Shown here: piece after piece, positions 43,091-50,783 of the stretch | Position numbering within the stretch: position 1 is the first letter of the stretch | How the letters are laid out: the number at the start of each line of letters is the position of its first letter | Position numbers and translations under genes: made by a program | Source of the DNA: Methylobacterium nonmethylotrophicum | GTDB lineage: Bacteria; Pseudomonadota; Alphaproteobacteria; Rhizobiales; Beijerinckiaceae | DNA length: 64,000 bases | Assembly (NCBI RefSeq): GCF_004745635.1 | Contig: NZ_SRLB01000008.1 | Span: 186,001-250,000 of the forward strand | Direction of reading: 5' to 3' | Notes under the pieces: model-generated | Told to the model about the DNA's origin: nothing | Databases searched by the model: none | Seen by the model: the letters and a program-made list of their open reading frames with translations, nothing else

Positions 43091-43409
43091 GAGGTCGTGT
43101 CGCTCCCTTCCTTCGACGCCGGACGGTTCTCCGGCGCATCGGTCTCACCATCACGCCTGAGAGCTTGTTTGCCTCGAGGGGCCATTATCGTCAGCGTCTC
43201 TTTGACCCGACCTGCGCCCTCATCCTGAGGCGCCCCCCGCAGTGGGCCTCGAAGGAAGGCTCCAGAAGGCTCAGGTCTATCTGGAGCCCTCCCTCGAGGC
43301 TGCTGCAAGCAGCAGCACCTCAGGATGAGGGCGCGGGTTGGACAAGCACGTAAGCCAAGCCAAACAGTCTCTGAGGCGATGCCCTCAGCCGCCCTCGTGC
43401 GCGGCATGC
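43091..43409. other. Intergenic region occupied by palindromic repeat element
   Basis: Most of this 319-base gap between the HIBADH-family and CMD-family genes is the repeat element at 43156-43376. Outside it, only about 65 bases of leader remain before the HIBADH start. No gene is seen. Confidence 0.6.
43156..43376. repeat. 221-bp multi-hairpin intergenic repeat element
   Basis: The ends (43156-43174 and the reverse complement of 43358-43376) match at 15 of 19 bases. Inside, GCGCCCTCATCCTGAGG (43214-43230) pairs perfectly with 43318-43334. GGCTCCAGA (43258-43266) pairs with 43280-43288, and CTGCTGC-AA-GCAGCAG forms a tight hairpin at 43300-43315. The CTCATCCTGAGG core is a common palindromic repeat in Rhizobiales genomes. 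It probably spreads as a non-autonomous element and would be strongly folded if transcribed. Confidence 0.8.
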
Positions 43410-43805
43410 TTACGTCTTGTCGGGAACGGCGCCCTCGGCCTTCAGGACTTCGTGCGCGGCCTTGAACGCGTCGAGGCCGGCCGGGATCCCGCAATACACG
43501 GTGGCGTGCAGCAGGATCTCCTTGATCTCGTCGACGCTGACGCCGTTGGCGAGCGCGCCCTTGACGTGGAGCTTGAGTTCCGCCGGCTTCGACAGGGCGG
43601 TCAGCATCGCCAGGTTGAGCATCGAGCGCGTCTTGCGGTCGAGCCCCTCGCGCGTCCAGGCGTAGCCCCAGCACCATTCCGTGGTGATGCGCTGGAACGC
43701 CATCATGAAGTCGTCGGCCTTGGCGAGGCTGCCGTCGACGTAGTCCGCGCCGAGCACCGCCCGGCGGACCTCGAGACCCTTCTCGAACTGCTCGCTCTCC
43801 GCCAT
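43410..43805 (-). CDS. Carboxymuconolactone decarboxylase family protein (PcaC-like)
   Basis: A 131-residue all-alpha protein. It begins MAESEQFEKGLEVRRAVLG and has FQRITTEWCWGYAWTREGLDRKTRSMLNLAMLTAL, ELKLHVKGALANGVSVDEIKEILLHATVYCGIPAGLDAF. This is close to gamma-carboxymuconolactone decarboxylase, which works in the beta-ketoadipate pathway. The usual CMD/AhpD Cys-x-x-Cys is absent, consistent with a decarboxylase rather than a peroxidase. None of the other pca genes are in this window. It may serve the adjacent operon in the same direction or act alone. ATG 43805 with GGAGGGGA-like upstream sequence. Confidence 0.85.
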   Translation of the reverse strand: MAESEQFEKGLEVRRAVLGADYVDGSLAKADDFMMAFQRITTEWCWGYAWTREGLDRKTRSMLNLAMLTALSKPAELKLHVKGALANGVSVDEIKEILLHATVYCGIPAGLDAFKAAHEVLKAEGAVPDKT

Positions 43806-44048
43806 CGTCCCCTCCCTGACCCGTCTGTTTCCCGTCACGCTAGCAGGCCCTCCGGCGGAGATCGACCGGGGCGCGGGGCGAAACGGCCGCAGGTCCGGAC
43901 AGTTCTGCGCGTGGCGCAGAGCCGAAAGAGGGCGGCGCTTCGCGCGACGCAGGCCGGATGGTCGTGCGGGGCCGACGGACGGCCAGCTTGCGTGAGCGCC
44001 CGCAGCACGGCCATAAGTCCCGGCATGGACGCCCGGGAGGCCATCCGC

Positions 44049-44676
44049 ATGAGCGCGCCGCAGCACGGGCTGGTCCGGCTCCTGGCCGCCGACGCGTTCT
44101 TCGCCCAGCTGGGCGAGGACGCCATCGCGGCCATCGCCGGCCTGTGCCGGACGCGCAGCCTCGCGCGGCACGAGACCCTGTTTCAGAAGGGCGACCCGGG
44201 CGACGCCCTCTGCGCGGTCCGCCGCGGCCGGATCCGCATCGCCACCGGCACCGATCACGGGCGGCCCGTGACGCTCAGCCTCCTCGGGCCGGGCGATGCC
44301 GTCATCGCGCGGCGGGATTTCCTCGGGCTGCTGGCCCGCGCCGCCGCGATGGCGGCCCGGATCGTCGGGCTCCTCTGCGAGCGGCTTCGCTGGATGAGCG
44401 AGCGCAGGGAGGAGGCGACGCCGCTGCCGCGCGACCCCCGGCCGGCGCGGCGCCTGGTCATGGTGTCGGAGGATCACGGCGCCGAGATCCCGGTGACGCG
44501 GGCCGAGCTCGCGGCCTTCATGGGCGCGGCGCGGGAGCCGCGTCGTTCAGGGGTGGCGCCGCTCCGGCATCATCGATCTCGGCCGCTCGCGCGTGACCGT
44601 CGAGGCCACCGGGCGGCTCGCCGCGCCCGGCGAGCGGTCGCGGCTCCGAGACGGCAGGAAGGATACCAATCCATGA
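44049..44676 (+). pseudogene. Crp/Fnr-family regulator, broken by deletion and frameshift
   Basis: The frame from ATG 44049 (or 44025) reads like a cyclic-nucleotide regulator: LARHETLFQKGDPGDALCAVRRGRIRI, VTLSLLGPGD, then directly RRDFLGLLAR and LCERLRWMSERREEAT. The segment of about 25 residues normally between these (FGEIALLDG.PRTA, the phosphate-binding cassette) is missing. After FMGAARE the frame changes: the expected WRRSGIIDLGRSRVTVEATGRL continues in another frame from about 44550 to the TGA at 44674-44676. A shortfall of about 8 bases removes the SVNR recognition-helix core. Both ligand pocket and DNA-reading helix are lost, so it is almost certainly non-functional. Its old stop overlaps the FecR start (ATGA). 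Confidence 0.8.
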
Positions 44677-45194
44677 GACATCTCCTGCACGCGGCGGCCG
44701 CCCTCGCCGTCATCCTCGCCGCGGGTGCCGCCTCGGCCCAGACCGGCTGTCGCGAGGAGACGCGGTTCGATCCGCCCCTGCGCGTCCTGCGCTGCACCGA
44801 CGGGCTCGTGCTCGAGACCGAGCAGGGCAGCGGGCTGCGGCCGATCGACCGCGACGGCGACGGGCACCTGGAGGGGGCCGAGATCGGCGGCCGCGCCGTC
44901 CTCGTCACCCTGCCGCCGAGCGCGCGCGTCCGCCGGGACGGCTTCCAGATCCTGACGCCGCACGCGATCGCCTCGGTGCGCGGCACCGTCTACGCCGTCG
45001 ACGTGACCGGCGCCAGAACCTCGGTCTTCGTGCGGCAGGGGCGCGTCGCGGTCGCGCGGCGGGGTGCACCGGAGGCCTCGGTCACGCTCGGGCCGGGGGA
45101 GGGCGTCGACGTCGATGCCGAGCAGGCGCCGCTCGCGGTGCGGCGCTGGCCGCAGGAGCGCGTCAGGGCGCTGCTCGAACGGCTCGGGCGCTGA
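44673..45194 (+). CDS. Secreted FecR-domain protein
   Basis: A 173-residue exported protein with a signal peptide (MRHLLHAAAALAVILAAGAASA). A FecR-like domain follows with GRAVLVTLPPSARVRRDGFQILTPHAIASVRGTVYAVDV, the typical TP.A..VRGT.....V core, and SVFVRQGRVAVA. It lacks the N-terminal anti-sigma region, so it is a stand-alone periplasmic FecR module. It directly precedes a CHASE2-cyclase (13-base gap), a common pairing in which the FecR protein is thought to act with the periplasmic CHASE2 sensor. ATG 44673 follows AGGAAGG. A long upstream open frame in phase with it exists only because the broken Crp gene reads through. Confidence 0.85.
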   Translation: MRHLLHAAAALAVILAAGAASAQTGCREETRFDPPLRVLRCTDGLVLETEQGSGLRPIDRDGDGHLEGAEIGGRAVLVTLPPSARVRRDGFQILTPHAIASVRGTVYAVDVTGARTSVFVRQGRVAVARRGAPEASVTLGPGEGVDVDAEQAPLAVRRWPQERVRALLERLGR

Positions 45195-45207
45195 CGGGCG
45201 CGCTCCG

Positions 45208-47076
45208 ATGCCGGTTGCCGAACCGGGCGCGCGCCGTCGCCGGATCGACCGACGCTTCGCGCTCCTTGCGCTTGCCGCCGTCCTCGGCTGGAGCGGCTGG
45301 CTCGCGCAGCGGCACGTCGCCGGGCGCGCGACGCTCCTCGACCGCGCCGAATCGGCCCTCACGGACCTGCGCCTGCGGCTCGCCGGACCGCGCCCGCCGC
45401 CCGCCGGCCTCGTCATCGTCGCCATCGACGACGAGACCGTGCGGCGCGAGGGCGGGTTTCCGGTCGCCCGCGCGACGATGGCGCGGCTGATCGAGGGGAT
45501 CGCGGCCGCGCGGCCGCGCACCCTCGCGATCGACGTCCTGTTCCTGGAGGCCGGCCGCCAGCCGGAGGCGGACCGCGCGCTTCATGCCGCCCTCGCCAGG
45601 GCGCCCACGGTCCTGGCCGCGGCGGCCGTCTTCGAGGACGGCGCGAGCGAGGCCGGCATCCCGGTCGCCGCCGCCCTGCACCGGCCGGCCCCGGAGATCG
45701 GCGCCGCCACGGCGTCGGGCCTCGTCAACGTGTCGGAGGATGCCGCCGGCGTCCCGCGGCACCTGCCCCTCGTCGTGAGGACGGGCGAGGCGGTCGCCGC
45801 GCATTTCGTGCTGCGGGCGGCGTCCCTGGCGGCCCGGACCGATCCGGTGGTCGGCGAGGGCGCGGTGCGGATCGGGGCCACGACCGTCCCGCTCGACCTC
45901 GGCCGTCACCTGCCGCTGCGCCCCTACGGCCCGCGGCGCACGATCCCGACGCTGAGCGCCGCAGCCCTCCTCGACGGGACGGTCCCGGCCTCCGCCCTGG
46001 CCGATCGGGTCGTGGTGGTCGGCGCCACTGCGCTCGGCGGCAGCGACACCTTCGCGACGGCCTTCGACCCGGTCCTGCCGGGCGTCGAGCTCCTGGCGAC
46101 CGGCATCGCCCACCTGATGACCGGCGGCGGGCTCGTGCGCGACGCGGGCGTGCGGCGGCTCGATGCCGCCGCGTCCGTCCTGCTGGCCGCCGCCGCCGCG
46201 CTCCTGATCGCGCTCGCCCCGCCCGGTCCGGCCATCGTCCTGGCGCTCCTCCTCCTGGCGGGCTGGCTGGCCGCCGGTGCGGTCGCCTTCGCGGGGGGCA
46301 CGTGGTGGAGCGCCGCCCTGCCGCTCGCCGCGGCCGGGCTCCCGGTGCTGCCGCTCGCCGCCGCACGGCAGGCCCTCGACCGGCGCCGGGCCGCGGCGCT
46401 GGCGCGGTCGGAGGAGGCCCTGCGCCGGCTGCAGCCCGCCGCCCTCGCGGACCGCCTCGCCTGGGACCCGGCCTACCTGGCCGAGCCGGTCGCGCGCGAC
46501 ATCCCGGTCCTGTTCATCGACCTCACCGGGTTCACCCGCCAGAGCGAGCGCCTCGGCCCGGTCCGCACCCGCGCGGTCCTCAAGGCGTTTCACGATCTCG
46601 TCGACGCCACCGCCTCCGGGCAAGGGGGCCTCGTCGTCAACTTCATGGGCGACGGCGCGATGGTGGTGTTCGGCGCGCTCGATCCCGACCCCGCCGTCGG
46701 CGCCCGCGCCGTGGCGGCGGCCGAGGACCTGATCGCCCGCACGGCGGAGTGGATCGCGCGCGAGCCCGAGCTCGCCGGCGCTGGGCGCGCGCTCGACGTG
46801 CGGATCGGCGCGCATCACGGGCCGGTGATCCTCTCGCGCCTGGGCAGCGACACCAACCAGCACATCACGGCGACGGGTGACACGGTCAACGTCGCGAGCC
46901 GCCTGCTCGCGGTCGCCTCGGAGGCGAAGGCCCGCCTCGCCGTCAGCGCCGACCTGCTGGCGGCGGCCGGCATCGCGGCGCCGGGCGAGCACTTCGACGA
47001 GCGGCGCGTCACGGCCATCCGCGGCCGCGCGCAGACCCTCGAGGTGTGGCTGGGGCGCGGCCGGCTGGCGTCATGA
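45208..47076 (+). CDS. CHASE2-domain adenylyl/guanylyl cyclase
   Basis: A 622-residue membrane class III cyclase. N-terminal TM (about 14-32), a periplasmic CHASE2 domain (about 45-290; VIVAIDDETVRREGGFPVARATMARLIEG, IDVLFLE), three TM helices (about 312-390), and a cytoplasmic cyclase domain (about 425-615). Metal aspartates are in LFIDLTGFTRQSE and FMGDGAMVVFG, and the transition-state Asn/Arg pair is in TGDTVNVASRLL. It should make cAMP or cGMP on an envelope signal. The substrate-selecting Lys/Asp pair could not be fixed by eye. ATG 45208 is preferred over an in-frame start at 45064 that would overlap fecR. The neighbouring Crp-type receiver gene is broken, so its output must go elsewhere. 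Confidence 0.9.
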   Translation: MPVAEPGARRRRIDRRFALLALAAVLGWSGWLAQRHVAGRATLLDRAESALTDLRLRLAGPRPPPAGLVIVAIDDETVRREGGFPVARATMARLIEGIAAARPRTLAIDVLFLEAGRQPEADRALHAALARAPTVLAAAAVFEDGASEAGIPVAAALHRPAPEIGAATASGLVNVSEDAAGVPRHLPLVVRTGEAVAAHFVLRAASLAARTDPVVGEGAVRIGATTVPLDLGRHLPLRPYGPRRTIPTLSAAALLDGTVPASALADRVVVVGATALGGSDTFATAFDPVLPGVELLATGIAHLMTGGGLVRDAGVRRLDAAASVLLAAAAALLIALAPPGPAIVLALLLLAGWLAAGAVAFAGGTWWSAALPLAAAGLPVLPLAAARQALDRRRAAALARSEEALRRLQPAALADRLAWDPAYLAEPVARDIPVLFIDLTGFTRQSERLGPVRTRAVLKAFHDLVDATASGQGGLVVNFMGDGAMVVFGALDPDPAVGARAVAAAEDLIARTAEWIAREPELAGAGRALDVRIGAHHGPVILSRLGSDTNQHITATGDTVNVASRLLAVASEAKARLAVSADLLAAAGIAAPGEHFDERRVTAIRGRAQTLEVWLGRGRLAS

Positions 47077-47218
47077 GCGCATGGACCAGGCCCCAGGGCT
47101 TGTCGCCGCGCAGGCTCCGGATCTCCCGGAGAGGCGGGCCCGGGCAAGTGTGACCCGGATCACGGTTCCCGGCCGCGATCGGGGCCAGGGTGGCGTCACC
47201 CCAACAGGGAGACACACC

Positions 47219-47560
47219 ATGACGACGACCTCGATGAAGATGCTCTCGATGAAGATGCTCCTGGCGGCCGGCCTCGCCGTGGCGGCGCTGGCGGGCGGCA
47301 GCGCGACCGCGGAGGCCCGCGGCTTCGGGCACGGCGGCTTCCGCCATCACGGCGGGTTCGGCCACCATGGCGGCTTCGGGTACCGCGGCGGCTTCGGCCG
47401 GTTCGGCCATGACGGGCGCTTCCACCGCCGCGGCTACCGCCATCGCTTCGGCAATCTGGGCTTCGGCGGCCTGGGTTACGGCGTCCTGAGCGCCGATTAT
47501 GACGAATGCCGCCTGGTCTTCAGCCCGGTGCTCGGCCGGTACGCCCGCCTCTGCGGCTGA
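47219..47560 (+). CDS. Small secreted Gly/His-rich protein
   Basis: A 113-residue protein. Signal peptide (MKMLLAAGLAVAALAGGSATAEA), then a low-complexity region of HHGGFG-type repeats (about 35-75; HGGFRHHGGFGHHGGFGYRG), and a short C-terminal domain ending DYDECRLVFSPVLGRYARLCG with two cysteines. His/Gly repeats suggest metal binding or a structural envelope role; this is inference. ATG 47219 follows CAGGGAGA. A duplicated MKMLSMKML near the start means initiation could also be at the second or third Met. Many alphaproteobacteria carry similar short proteins; no function is known to me. Confidence 0.72.
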   Translation: MTTTSMKMLSMKMLLAAGLAVAALAGGSATAEARGFGHGGFRHHGGFGHHGGFGYRGGFGRFGHDGRFHRRGYRHRFGNLGFGGLGYGVLSADYDECRLVFSPVLGRYARLCG

Positions 47561-47567
47561 CCGCCTC

Positions 47568-47633
47568 CGCCGCGCCGGACCCGAGGCTGTCCGGCGCGGC
47601 GTGACCCCGGGAGCGGCCGGCCCTGGCCGCTCC
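47568..47633. terminator. Two tandem hairpins between convergent genes
   Basis: CGCCGCGCCGGAC (47568-47580) pairs perfectly with 47589-47601 across an 8-base loop. GGAGCGGCC (47610-47618) pairs with 47625-47633 across 6 bases. They sit between the convergent Gly/His-rich and GlxA-type genes and probably end transcription from both sides. There is no T-run. Confidence 0.65.
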
Positions 47634-47647
47634 GGCCTGCCGCCCAG

Positions 47648-48586
47648 TCAGGCGCCGCGCGCGGTACGGCGCAGGGCCTGGGGCGGCTGGCCGAAGACGC
47701 GCAGGAAGGCGCGGCGCATCCGTTCGGGATCGCCGAAGCCGACCGACAGCGCGATCCCCTCGATCGGCTCGCCGGAGGATTGAACCCGCTCCCGGGCGGC
47801 CTCGAGGCGCAGCCGCTCCACGGCCTTCGAGGGGGTCGTGCCGGTCTCGGCCACGAAGGCGCGGGTGAAGTGCCGCGCGCTCATGCCGGCGCGGGCGGAG
47901 AGGTCCTCGACCGTGAGGGGCAGGTGCAGGTGCTCGCGGATCCACGACAGGAGCGCCGCGAAGCGGCCGCTCGGGGATTTGAGCTCGAGGAGCGACGAGA
48001 ACTGCGACTGCCCGCCGCTGCGGCGATGATAGAGCACGAGCTGCCGGGCGGTGTCCTGGGCGATCACCTCGCCGCAATCCTCGGCGACCATCGCCAGGGC
48101 GAGGTCGATCCCGGCCGAGATGCCGGCGGAGGTCCAGATGAGGCCGTCGCGGGTGAAGATCTGGTCCGGCCGCATCCGCACCCCGGGGTAGCGGGCGATG
48201 AAATCGGTCGTGCGGGACCAGTGGGTGGTGGCGCGCCGCCCCTCGAGCAGCCCGGCCTCCGCCAGGATGTAGGCGCCGCTGCAGACGCTGGCGACCCGGG
48301 CGCCGCTTGCCGCCAGCGTGCGGACGAAGGCGAGCACCGCCGGGCACCGCGCCGCCTGCGCGACCCCCTCGCCGCCCGCCACGATCACGGTCGACAGGAG
48401 GTCGACCGAGGGCAGGCCTGAGGCCAGCATCTCGGCGCCCGAGGAGCTGCGCACCGGACCTGCCCGCCCCGCCAGGACGCAGGACCCCGGCAGGGCCGGA
48501 ACGTGCCGCCGGGCGATCTCGAACACCGAGATCGGGCCGGCGACGTCCAGGAGCTGGAAGTCCGGGAAGATCAGGAAGCCGATCAT
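47648..48586 (-). CDS. GlxA-family AraC-type regulator with DJ-1/PfpI domain
   Basis: A 312-residue regulator. The N-terminal DJ-1/PfpI-like domain (1-185) has MIGFLIFPDFQLLDVAGPISVFEIA and the nucleophile-elbow-like VASVCSGAYILAEAGLLEGRRATTHW. The C-terminal AraC domain (about 210-310) has two helix-turn-helix units: LTVEDLSARAGMSARHFTRAF and PIEGIALSVGFGDPERMRRAFLRVFG. Such GlxA proteins activate or repress neighbouring enzymes. It is divergent, 102 bases from an isonitrile-hydratase-like gene, its likely target. ATG 48586 fits the domain start; a longer frame to 48637 adds 17 residues inside the promoter region. Confidence 0.9.
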   Translation of the reverse strand: MIGFLIFPDFQLLDVAGPISVFEIARRHVPALPGSCVLAGRAGPVRSSSGAEMLASGLPSVDLLSTVIVAGGEGVAQAARCPAVLAFVRTLAASGARVASVCSGAYILAEAGLLEGRRATTHWSRTTDFIARYPGVRMRPDQIFTRDGLIWTSAGISAGIDLALAMVAEDCGEVIAQDTARQLVLYHRRSGGQSQFSSLLELKSPSGRFAALLSWIREHLHLPLTVEDLSARAGMSARHFTRAFVAETGTTPSKAVERLRLEAARERVQSSGEPIEGIALSVGFGDPERMRRAFLRVFGQPPQALRRTARGA

Positions 48587-48688
48587 CGCGTGTCCGGGAA
48601 CGAGGGAACTTCGCCATTCCGGCCGGAATGGCACCATGCCACCCTGCTCGGGTCAAGCCGATCGATGCGATCGATCAGGCAGATCAGC

Positions 48689-49387
48689 ATGGAGAGGATC
48701 GTGGCGCCCCCGCTTCAGATCGGCCTTCTCGTCTTCCCGGATGTCACCCAGCTCGACATGACCGGTCCGGTCCAGGTGTTCTCCAGCGTGCCGGGCGCCC
48801 GGGTGCACCTCATCTGGAAGCGCATCGAGCCGGTGCCGAGCGACGGGCCGATCGTGCTGACGCCGACGACGACGTTCGCCGACTGCCCGCCGCTCGACGT
48901 GCTCTGCGTGCCCGGCGGCTACGGCACCGATCCGCTCCTGGCGGATCGGGAGGTGCTGGACTTCCTGCGCAAACAAGCGGCCGTCGCCCGCTACGTCACC
49001 TCCGTCTGCACCGGCTCGCTCGTGCTCGGCGCCGCCGGGCTGCTGCGGGGCTACCGCGCGGCGACGCACTGGAGCGCCCGGGAGGCGCTGTCCCTGTTCG
49101 GCGCCACCGTCTCGACCGAGCGGGTCTGCATCGACCGCAACCGCGTCACCGGCGGCGGCGTGACGGCGGGCATCGACTTCGCGCTGACCCTCGTCGCCCT
49201 GATGATCGACCGGCCCACCGCCGAGGCGATCCAGCTGCGCCTCGAATACAACCCGGCGCCGCCGTTCGAGGCCGGCTCGCCGGACACGGCGCCGGAAGCG
49301 GTGCTGGCCGCCATGGAGGAGCGGATCGCGCCCGCCCGCGCGCGCCGGCTCGAGGCGGTCCGGCGGGCGGCCGCCCTGTCCGCGTGA
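48689..49387 (+). CDS. DJ-1/PfpI family protein, isonitrile hydratase-like
   Basis: A 232-residue DJ-1/PfpI-fold enzyme: IGLLVFPDVTQLDMTGPVQVF, VLCVPGGYGTD, the nucleophilic Cys in TSVCTGSLVLGAAGLLRGYRAATHW, and VTGGGVTAGIDFALTLVA. This is the layout of isonitrile hydratase (InhA), which converts isonitriles to N-substituted formamides through the cysteine. ThiJ-type amidases of other function are possible. It is divergently transcribed from the GlxA-type regulator, whose N-terminal half is homologous to it, so the pair probably arose from one ancestor. ATG 48689; GGAGAGG lies just inside the gene and the upstream ribosome site is weak. Confidence 0.85.
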   Translation: MERIVAPPLQIGLLVFPDVTQLDMTGPVQVFSSVPGARVHLIWKRIEPVPSDGPIVLTPTTTFADCPPLDVLCVPGGYGTDPLLADREVLDFLRKQAAVARYVTSVCTGSLVLGAAGLLRGYRAATHWSAREALSLFGATVSTERVCIDRNRVTGGGVTAGIDFALTLVALMIDRPTAEAIQLRLEYNPAPPFEAGSPDTAPEAVLAAMEERIAPARARRLEAVRRAAALSA

Positions 49388-49452
49388 CGAAGGCACCCCG
49401 TCCCGCCGCGGGGCACGGCCCCGTGGCGCAAACCCGTCGACCGGAGACCCGA

Positions 49453-50715
49453 ATGACCTTGCGCCGACGCCTCCCCACGCGAAAGACCAGGAGGGCCCGC
49501 GCCCTCGCGGCCGCCCTCGCGCTCCTGGCCGGGCTGCCGGCGGCGTCCGCCGCGGCCGACCTGTCGGGGGGCGTCGTCCGGATCGGCATCGTCAACGACC
49601 AGGTCGGGCCGCTCTCCGACCTCGCCGGGATGGGCTCCGTCGCGGCGGCGCGCCTGGCAATGGAGGAGTTTCGACGGCTCGCGCCGGAGGTGAAGGTCGA
49701 GATCGTCTTCGCCGATCACCAGAACAAGCCCGATCTCGGCTCGCAGATCGTGCGCCGCTGGTTCGACGTGGAGGGGGTCGACGTCGTCGCGGATGTCGGC
49801 AACTCGGCGGTCGCGCTCGCGGTGCAGGCCGTCGCCCGCGACCGCAACAAGCTCGTGCTCTATTCTGCGGTCGCCACGACCGAGATCAGCGGGGCGCAAT
49901 GCGCCGAGACCGGGCTGACCTGGCTGCACGATTCCTACAACCTGGTCGCCGGCCCGATCCGGCGCCTCGTCGCGCAGGGGCAGGACACCTGGTTCTTCGT
50001 CGCCTCCGACTACGCCTTCGGCCGCAACATGGTCGCCGAATCGCAGCGCGTCCTCGCGGCGGCCGGGGGACGCTCGGTCGGGGCGGTCTTCCACCCGCTC
50101 GGGACGAGCGATTACGGCGCCTACCTGCTCCAGGCGCAGGGCTCGGGCGCCAAGGTCGTCGCCTTCGCCAATGCCGGCGCCCAGCTCGTCACCACGATGA
50201 AGCAGTGGCACGAATTCGGCATGAACCAGGCGGGACAGACACCGGTGGCGCAGCTGATGTTCCTCACCGACGTCCACAGCATGGGGCCGGCGGTCGCCCG
50301 GGGGATCACCACCCTCACGGCCTGGTACTGGGACCGGACCGACGAGACCCGGGCCTTCGCGAAGCGGTTCCACGCGCGCCACGGGGCGATGCCGACGGCC
50401 CCGCAGGCCGCCGTCTATTCCGCGGTGCTCCACTACCTCAAGGCGGTGGCGGCGGCCGGCACCGACGCGACCGGCCCGGTCCTCGCCGCGATGCGGGCGA
50501 CGCCGGTCGACGACGCCTATGCGCGCGGCGCCACCCTGAGGGCCGACGGCAAGCTGATCCACGACTTCTACCTGGTGCGGGTGAAGGACCCGGCCGAGGT
50601 GAAGGGCCCGTGGCAGTATTACGACGTGGTCGAGACGGTCCCGGCCGCCGACGCCTACCAGCCCCTCGCGGCGAGCGAGTGCCCGCTCGCCCACGGGCCC
50701 TCGGCCCGGCGCTGA
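49453..50715 (+). CDS. ABC transporter substrate-binding protein, branched-chain amino acid/amide type
   Basis: A 420-residue periplasmic binding protein (Peripla_BP_6 type). It has a long, Arg-rich signal peptide ending ASAAA-DLSGG near 36, then VRIGIVNDQVGPLSDLAGMGSVAAARLAME, GVDVVADVGNSAVALAVQAVARDRNKL, YAFGRNMVAES and a C-terminal RADGKLIHDFYLVRVKDP. These resemble receptors for branched-chain amino acids, amides or urea. No ABC permease or ATPase gene is nearby. It is followed 68 bases later by a D-aminoacylase-like amidohydrolase, suggesting uptake of an N-acyl-D-amino acid or similar amide. This is inferred. ATG 49453 follows GGAGA. Confidence 0.88.
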   Translation: MTLRRRLPTRKTRRARALAAALALLAGLPAASAAADLSGGVVRIGIVNDQVGPLSDLAGMGSVAAARLAMEEFRRLAPEVKVEIVFADHQNKPDLGSQIVRRWFDVEGVDVVADVGNSAVALAVQAVARDRNKLVLYSAVATTEISGAQCAETGLTWLHDSYNLVAGPIRRLVAQGQDTWFFVASDYAFGRNMVAESQRVLAAAGGRSVGAVFHPLGTSDYGAYLLQAQGSGAKVVAFANAGAQLVTTMKQWHEFGMNQAGQTPVAQLMFLTDVHSMGPAVARGITTLTAWYWDRTDETRAFAKRFHARHGAMPTAPQAAVYSAVLHYLKAVAAAGTDATGPVLAAMRATPVDDAYARGATLRADGKLIHDFYLVRVKDPAEVKGPWQYYDVVETVPAADAYQPLAASECPLAHGPSARR

Positions 50716-50783
50716 CGCGCGGGTGACGACCCGCGCGGGCGGCGATACATCTCGGATCCCGGACCTCGCGTGGCGGTGAGCGC

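Noticed and set aside
44049-45194. One long fusion protein of Crp-like and FecR-like parts
   Set aside because: The continuous frame is an accident of the frameshifted Crp gene; the FecR part has its own signal peptide and ribosome site.
44673-45194. Iron-uptake FecR regulator working with a FecI sigma factor
   Set aside because: No sigma factor or TonB receptor gene is nearby, and the protein lacks the N-terminal cytoplasmic region; the CHASE2-cyclase is the partner instead.
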